From positions 1 to 17,364 of the forward strand of contig JAUMXD010000027.1 in NCBI GenBank assembly GCA_030529305.1: a DNA stretch of 17,364 nt, read 5' to 3'. Shown here one piece after another: positions 14,804 through 17,364 of the stretch. A program made the translations under genes and the position numbers. The DNA is from Allobrachymonas sp. (lineage in GTDB: Bacteria > Pseudomonadota > Gammaproteobacteria > Burkholderiales > Burkholderiaceae). Under the pieces are notes generated by a model. The model was not told the origin of the DNA, searched no databases, and saw only the letters and a program-made list of their open reading frames with translations. Every line of letters begins with the position of its first letter. The first letter of the stretch is position 1.

Positions 14804-15598
14804 ATGAACCGATCTTCGTACCGCCCGCCCTCCGCCCACCGCAATCGCCCTGCCCCTGCCCTTGCCGCGCAAACCTCATCGCCCAGCAAACCCGCCGCGC
14901 TGGGCTGGATGCACACGGCGCGCTTTCTCACCACGGCCGCGCAGCTGCACCAGCTGCCGCCGCTGGACGTGCCCGAAATCGCTTTCGTGGGCCGTTCCAA
15001 CGCGGGCAAATCCACCTGCATTAACACCCTCACACAGCAAAAGCAGCTGGCCTTTGCCTCCAAAACACCGGGGCGCACCCAACACATCAACCTGTTTGCC
15101 TTGGGTCGCCAAGGCCAGACGGACGCCGTGCTGGCCGACCTGCCCGGCTACGGTTACGCCGCCGTGCCCCTGGCCGACAAGGAACGCTGGCAGCAAGTCA
15201 TGGCGCACTACCTGTGCCAACGCGGCAATTTGGCTGGCATCGTCATGCTCTGCGATGCCCGGCTGGGCCTGACCGAACTCGACGAGCTGCTGCTGGAACT
15301 GATCCGCCCGCGCGTGGAGGAGGGGCTGCCTTTTCTGGTGCTGCTCACCAAGGCCGACAAGCTCACCCGCACCGAAGGCGCCAAGGCGCTCGACATCACC
15401 CGCCTGCAAGCCGGTGGCGGACAAGTCATGCTGTTTTCGGCCCTCAAGAAACAGGGGCTGGAAACGGTGGCGCAATGGCTGTGGGACACAGCCAGCCAGG
15501 CCCGCGCAGCTGCGGCAACTCAAGCAGACGAGGCTGCGGCAGCCAACGATCCGGCTGCCGCCACAAGCAGCACTGGCGGCGCCAGCCCAGCCGGTTGA
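14804..15598 (+). CDS. engB: ribosome biogenesis GTP-binding protein EngB (YsxC/YihA)
   Basis: EngB is an essential GTPase that helps assemble the large ribosomal subunit. The G1 P-loop GRSNAGKST (63-71), G2 TPGRTQ (88-93), G3 DLPGYG (from 112), G4 TKAD (182-185) and G5 FSAL (about 213) occur in order. At 264 residues it is longer than the usual 200-220, with a basic/Pro-rich N-terminal extension and an Ala-rich, low-complexity C-terminal tail. ATG 14804 is chosen as the nearest start before the family-conserved region; the ribosome binding site is poor. A GTG or ATG further upstream would only add low-complexity sequence. It lies 293 bases before rplU on the same strand; the gap holds the rplU promoter and otherwise no feature I can identify. 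Confidence 0.94.
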   Translation: MNRSSYRPPSAHRNRPAPALAAQTSSPSKPAALGWMHTARFLTTAAQLHQLPPLDVPEIAFVGRSNAGKSTCINTLTQQKQLAFASKTPGRTQHINLFALGRQGQTDAVLADLPGYGYAAVPLADKERWQQVMAHYLCQRGNLAGIVMLCDARLGLTELDELLLELIRPRVEEGLPFLVLLTKADKLTRTEGAKALDITRLQAGGGQVMLFSALKKQGLETVAQWLWDTASQARAAAATQADEAAAANDPAAATSSTGGASPAG

Positions 15599-15814
15599 GC
15601 GCGCTGCCTGGCCGCTTTCCCATCTCGCTGCACCAGCCTCACGCAGCGCATGGCCGCCTCAACGGCAGTGGTGCAAGCAAGGGGGCAAGCTCAGCGTTGA
15701 TACCCGTCGCCACGCATTCCTTTCTGCTTTCAGGCGTAGGCGCACCGCGCCCTCGCTGCCCGCCAGCATCTGTGGCCGCTGCGCCTCATCCAGGGTCGGC
15801 AACAGCCCCTCGGC

Positions 15815-15842
15815 TTGCACAAACACGGCCAAACGCTATAAT
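15815..15842 (+). promoter_or_regulatory. sigma-70 promoter of rplU-rpmA
   Basis: TTGCAC (15815-15820), a 16-bp spacer and a perfect TATAAT (15837-15842) form the clearest promoter in the window. Transcription would start near 15849, giving a leader of about 43 bases before rplU. Confidence 0.85.
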
Positions 15843-15849
15843 CAGCGGC

Positions 15850-15871
15850 TCTGCAAAAATCCGTTTGCAGA
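15850..15871 (+). promoter_or_regulatory. hairpin in the rplU mRNA leader
   Basis: TCTGCAAA (15850-15857) pairs perfectly with TTTGCAGA (15864-15871) around a six-base loop, at the predicted 5' end of the transcript and just before the AAGGA ribosome binding site. It could stabilise the message or serve as an L21-type autoregulatory element; the function is inferred from position only. Confidence 0.5.
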
Positions 15872-15891
15872 TCAATTGAAGGAAATTCACT

Positions 15892-16203
15892 ATGTACGCA
15901 GTCATAAAAACCGGCGGCAAGCAATACCGCGTGGCAGCCGGCGACAAGATCAAGGTAGAACAGATTGCTGCGGACGAAGGCAAGGAAATCACCCTCGATC
16001 AGGTCTTGGCCGTTGGTAACGGCGACAAACTGACCGTGGGTGCTCCGCTGGTGTCCGGCGCAAGCGTTGTGGCCAAAGTCATCGCTCACGGCAAGCACGA
16101 CAAAGTGCGCATCTTCAAGCTGCGCCGCCGCAAGCACTATCAAAAACGCCAGGGGCACCGCCAGCCGTACACCGAGCTGGAAATTGCTTCCATCAAGGCC
16201 TGA
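15892..16203 (+). CDS. rplU: 50S ribosomal protein L21
   Basis: L21 binds 23S rRNA in the large subunit. The 103-residue protein begins [14 protein letters not shown], a hallmark of the family. It continues through a beta-barrel domain to the basic RNA-binding [20 protein letters not shown] segment near the C-terminus. Length is exactly as expected. AAGGA lies 10-14 bases before the ATG. It is transcribed from the strong promoter at 15815-15842 and co-transcribed with rpmA, which starts 21 bases after its stop. Confidence 0.98.
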   Translation: MYAVIKTGGKQYRVAAGDKIKVEQIAADEGKEITLDQVLAVGNGDKLTVGAPLVSGASVVAKVIAHGKHDKVRIFKLRRRKHYQKRQGHRQPYTELEIASIKA

Positions 16204-16224
16204 TCGGCGCAAGGAGAGTCAAAC

Positions 16225-16485
16225 ATGGCACAGAAAAAAGGCGGCGGCTCTACGCGAAACGGGCGTGATTCCAAGCCCAAAATGCTCGGCGTCAAGGCTT
16301 TTGGCGGCGAACTGATCAGCGCCGGTTCCATCATCGTGCGCCAGCGTGGCACCAAGTTCCACCCCGGCAACAATGTGGGCATCGGTCGCGACCACACCCT
16401 GTTCTCGCTGGTGGATGGTCACGTGTCGTTCAGCACACGCGGCGCGCAAAACCACCAAGTAGTGGATGTCACACCTGCTGAATAA
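16225..16485 (+). CDS. rpmA: 50S ribosomal protein L27
   Basis: L27 sits near the peptidyl-transferase centre, where its N-terminus contacts tRNA. The 86-residue protein begins [16 protein letters not shown] and contains [22 protein letters not shown] and [11 protein letters not shown], all family signatures. There is no N-terminal extension of the kind cleaved in Firmicutes. AAGGAG precedes the ATG. It is the second gene of the rplU operon and is followed by a strong terminator. Confidence 0.98.
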   Translation: MAQKKGGGSTRNGRDSKPKMLGVKAFGGELISAGSIIVRQRGTKFHPGNNVGIGRDHTLFSLVDGHVSFSTRGAQNHQVVDVTPAE

Positions 16486-16504
16486 GCACGCATCCCCATC
16501 CAAC

Positions 16505-16534
16505 AAAAAGCCCCGACCAGGGGCTTTTTGTTTT
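16505..16534 (+). terminator. rho-independent terminator after rpmA
   Basis: A 10-bp perfect stem (16505-16514 with 16520-16529), whose right arm ends in five Ts followed by GTTTT, encloses a GACCA loop. The A-rich left arm makes it able to work in both directions. It separates the ribosomal protein genes from obg, which must be made by read-through or from its own promoter. Confidence 0.9.
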
Positions 16535-16592
16535 GGCAGCTGCAGGTAAGATGCTCGGCGGCCCACAGCCCCGGCCCTGCCCAAAGGAATGA

Positions 16593-17364
<772 letters not shown>

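Overview
The window is GC-rich, densely coded DNA that looks like a betaproteobacterium of the order Burkholderiales, most likely Comamonadaceae-like. The basis is gene order (rsmB, a DUF4390 gene, ntrY-like, ntrX-like; rplU, rpmA, obg) and protein style; no database search was possible. All well-supported genes are core or housekeeping genes. I found no tRNA, rRNA, CRISPR array, transposase or phage gene.

Layout. Bases 1-134 hold the tail of an unidentified gene, closed by a strong terminator (209-245). Bases 276-6386 carry a plus-strand cluster: rsmB (16S rRNA m5C methyltransferase), a DUF4390 exported protein, an NtrY-like sensor kinase and a short NtrX-like response regulator. The first three overlap one another; a 144-bp gap precedes ntrX. 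PriA (replication restart helicase) follows at 6516-8927, then a Blc-type lipocalin lipoprotein at 9194-9769. ProB (minus, 10106-11287) converges on the lipocalin. Next is a small AT-richer island with a short exported protein (minus) and a divergent XRE-type regulator (plus). After it lies a 5'-truncated piece of obg (minus, 12206-12700) followed downstream by its own terminator. Then come cysK (plus), a convergent ICMT/PEMT-type membrane methyltransferase (minus), engB/ysxC (plus) and the rplU-rpmA-obg cluster, which runs off the right edge inside obg.

How the genes fit together. The right half is a translation and ribosome-biogenesis block: EngB, L21, L27 and Obg, with a very clear sigma-70 promoter before rplU and a strong terminator between rpmA and obg. 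The left half couples rRNA methylation with an envelope-sensing two-component system. CysK and ProB are amino-acid biosynthesis enzymes.

Most notable observation. The last 55 bases of the window (17310-17364, inside obg) are an exact reverse complement of 12604-12658, inside the minus-strand obg fragment. Together the two obg parts would rebuild one complete gene and the common order rplU-rpmA-obg-proB. This means either an inversion or duplication with a breakpoint in obg, or an assembly branch: the overlap is exactly 55 nt, a common de Bruijn k-mer size, and it ends exactly at the window edge. Other points of interest are an NtrX-like regulator with no AAA+ domain, Ala-rich low-complexity insertions in several conserved proteins, and the AT-rich island between obg and proB. 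I see no convincing new multi-gene system.
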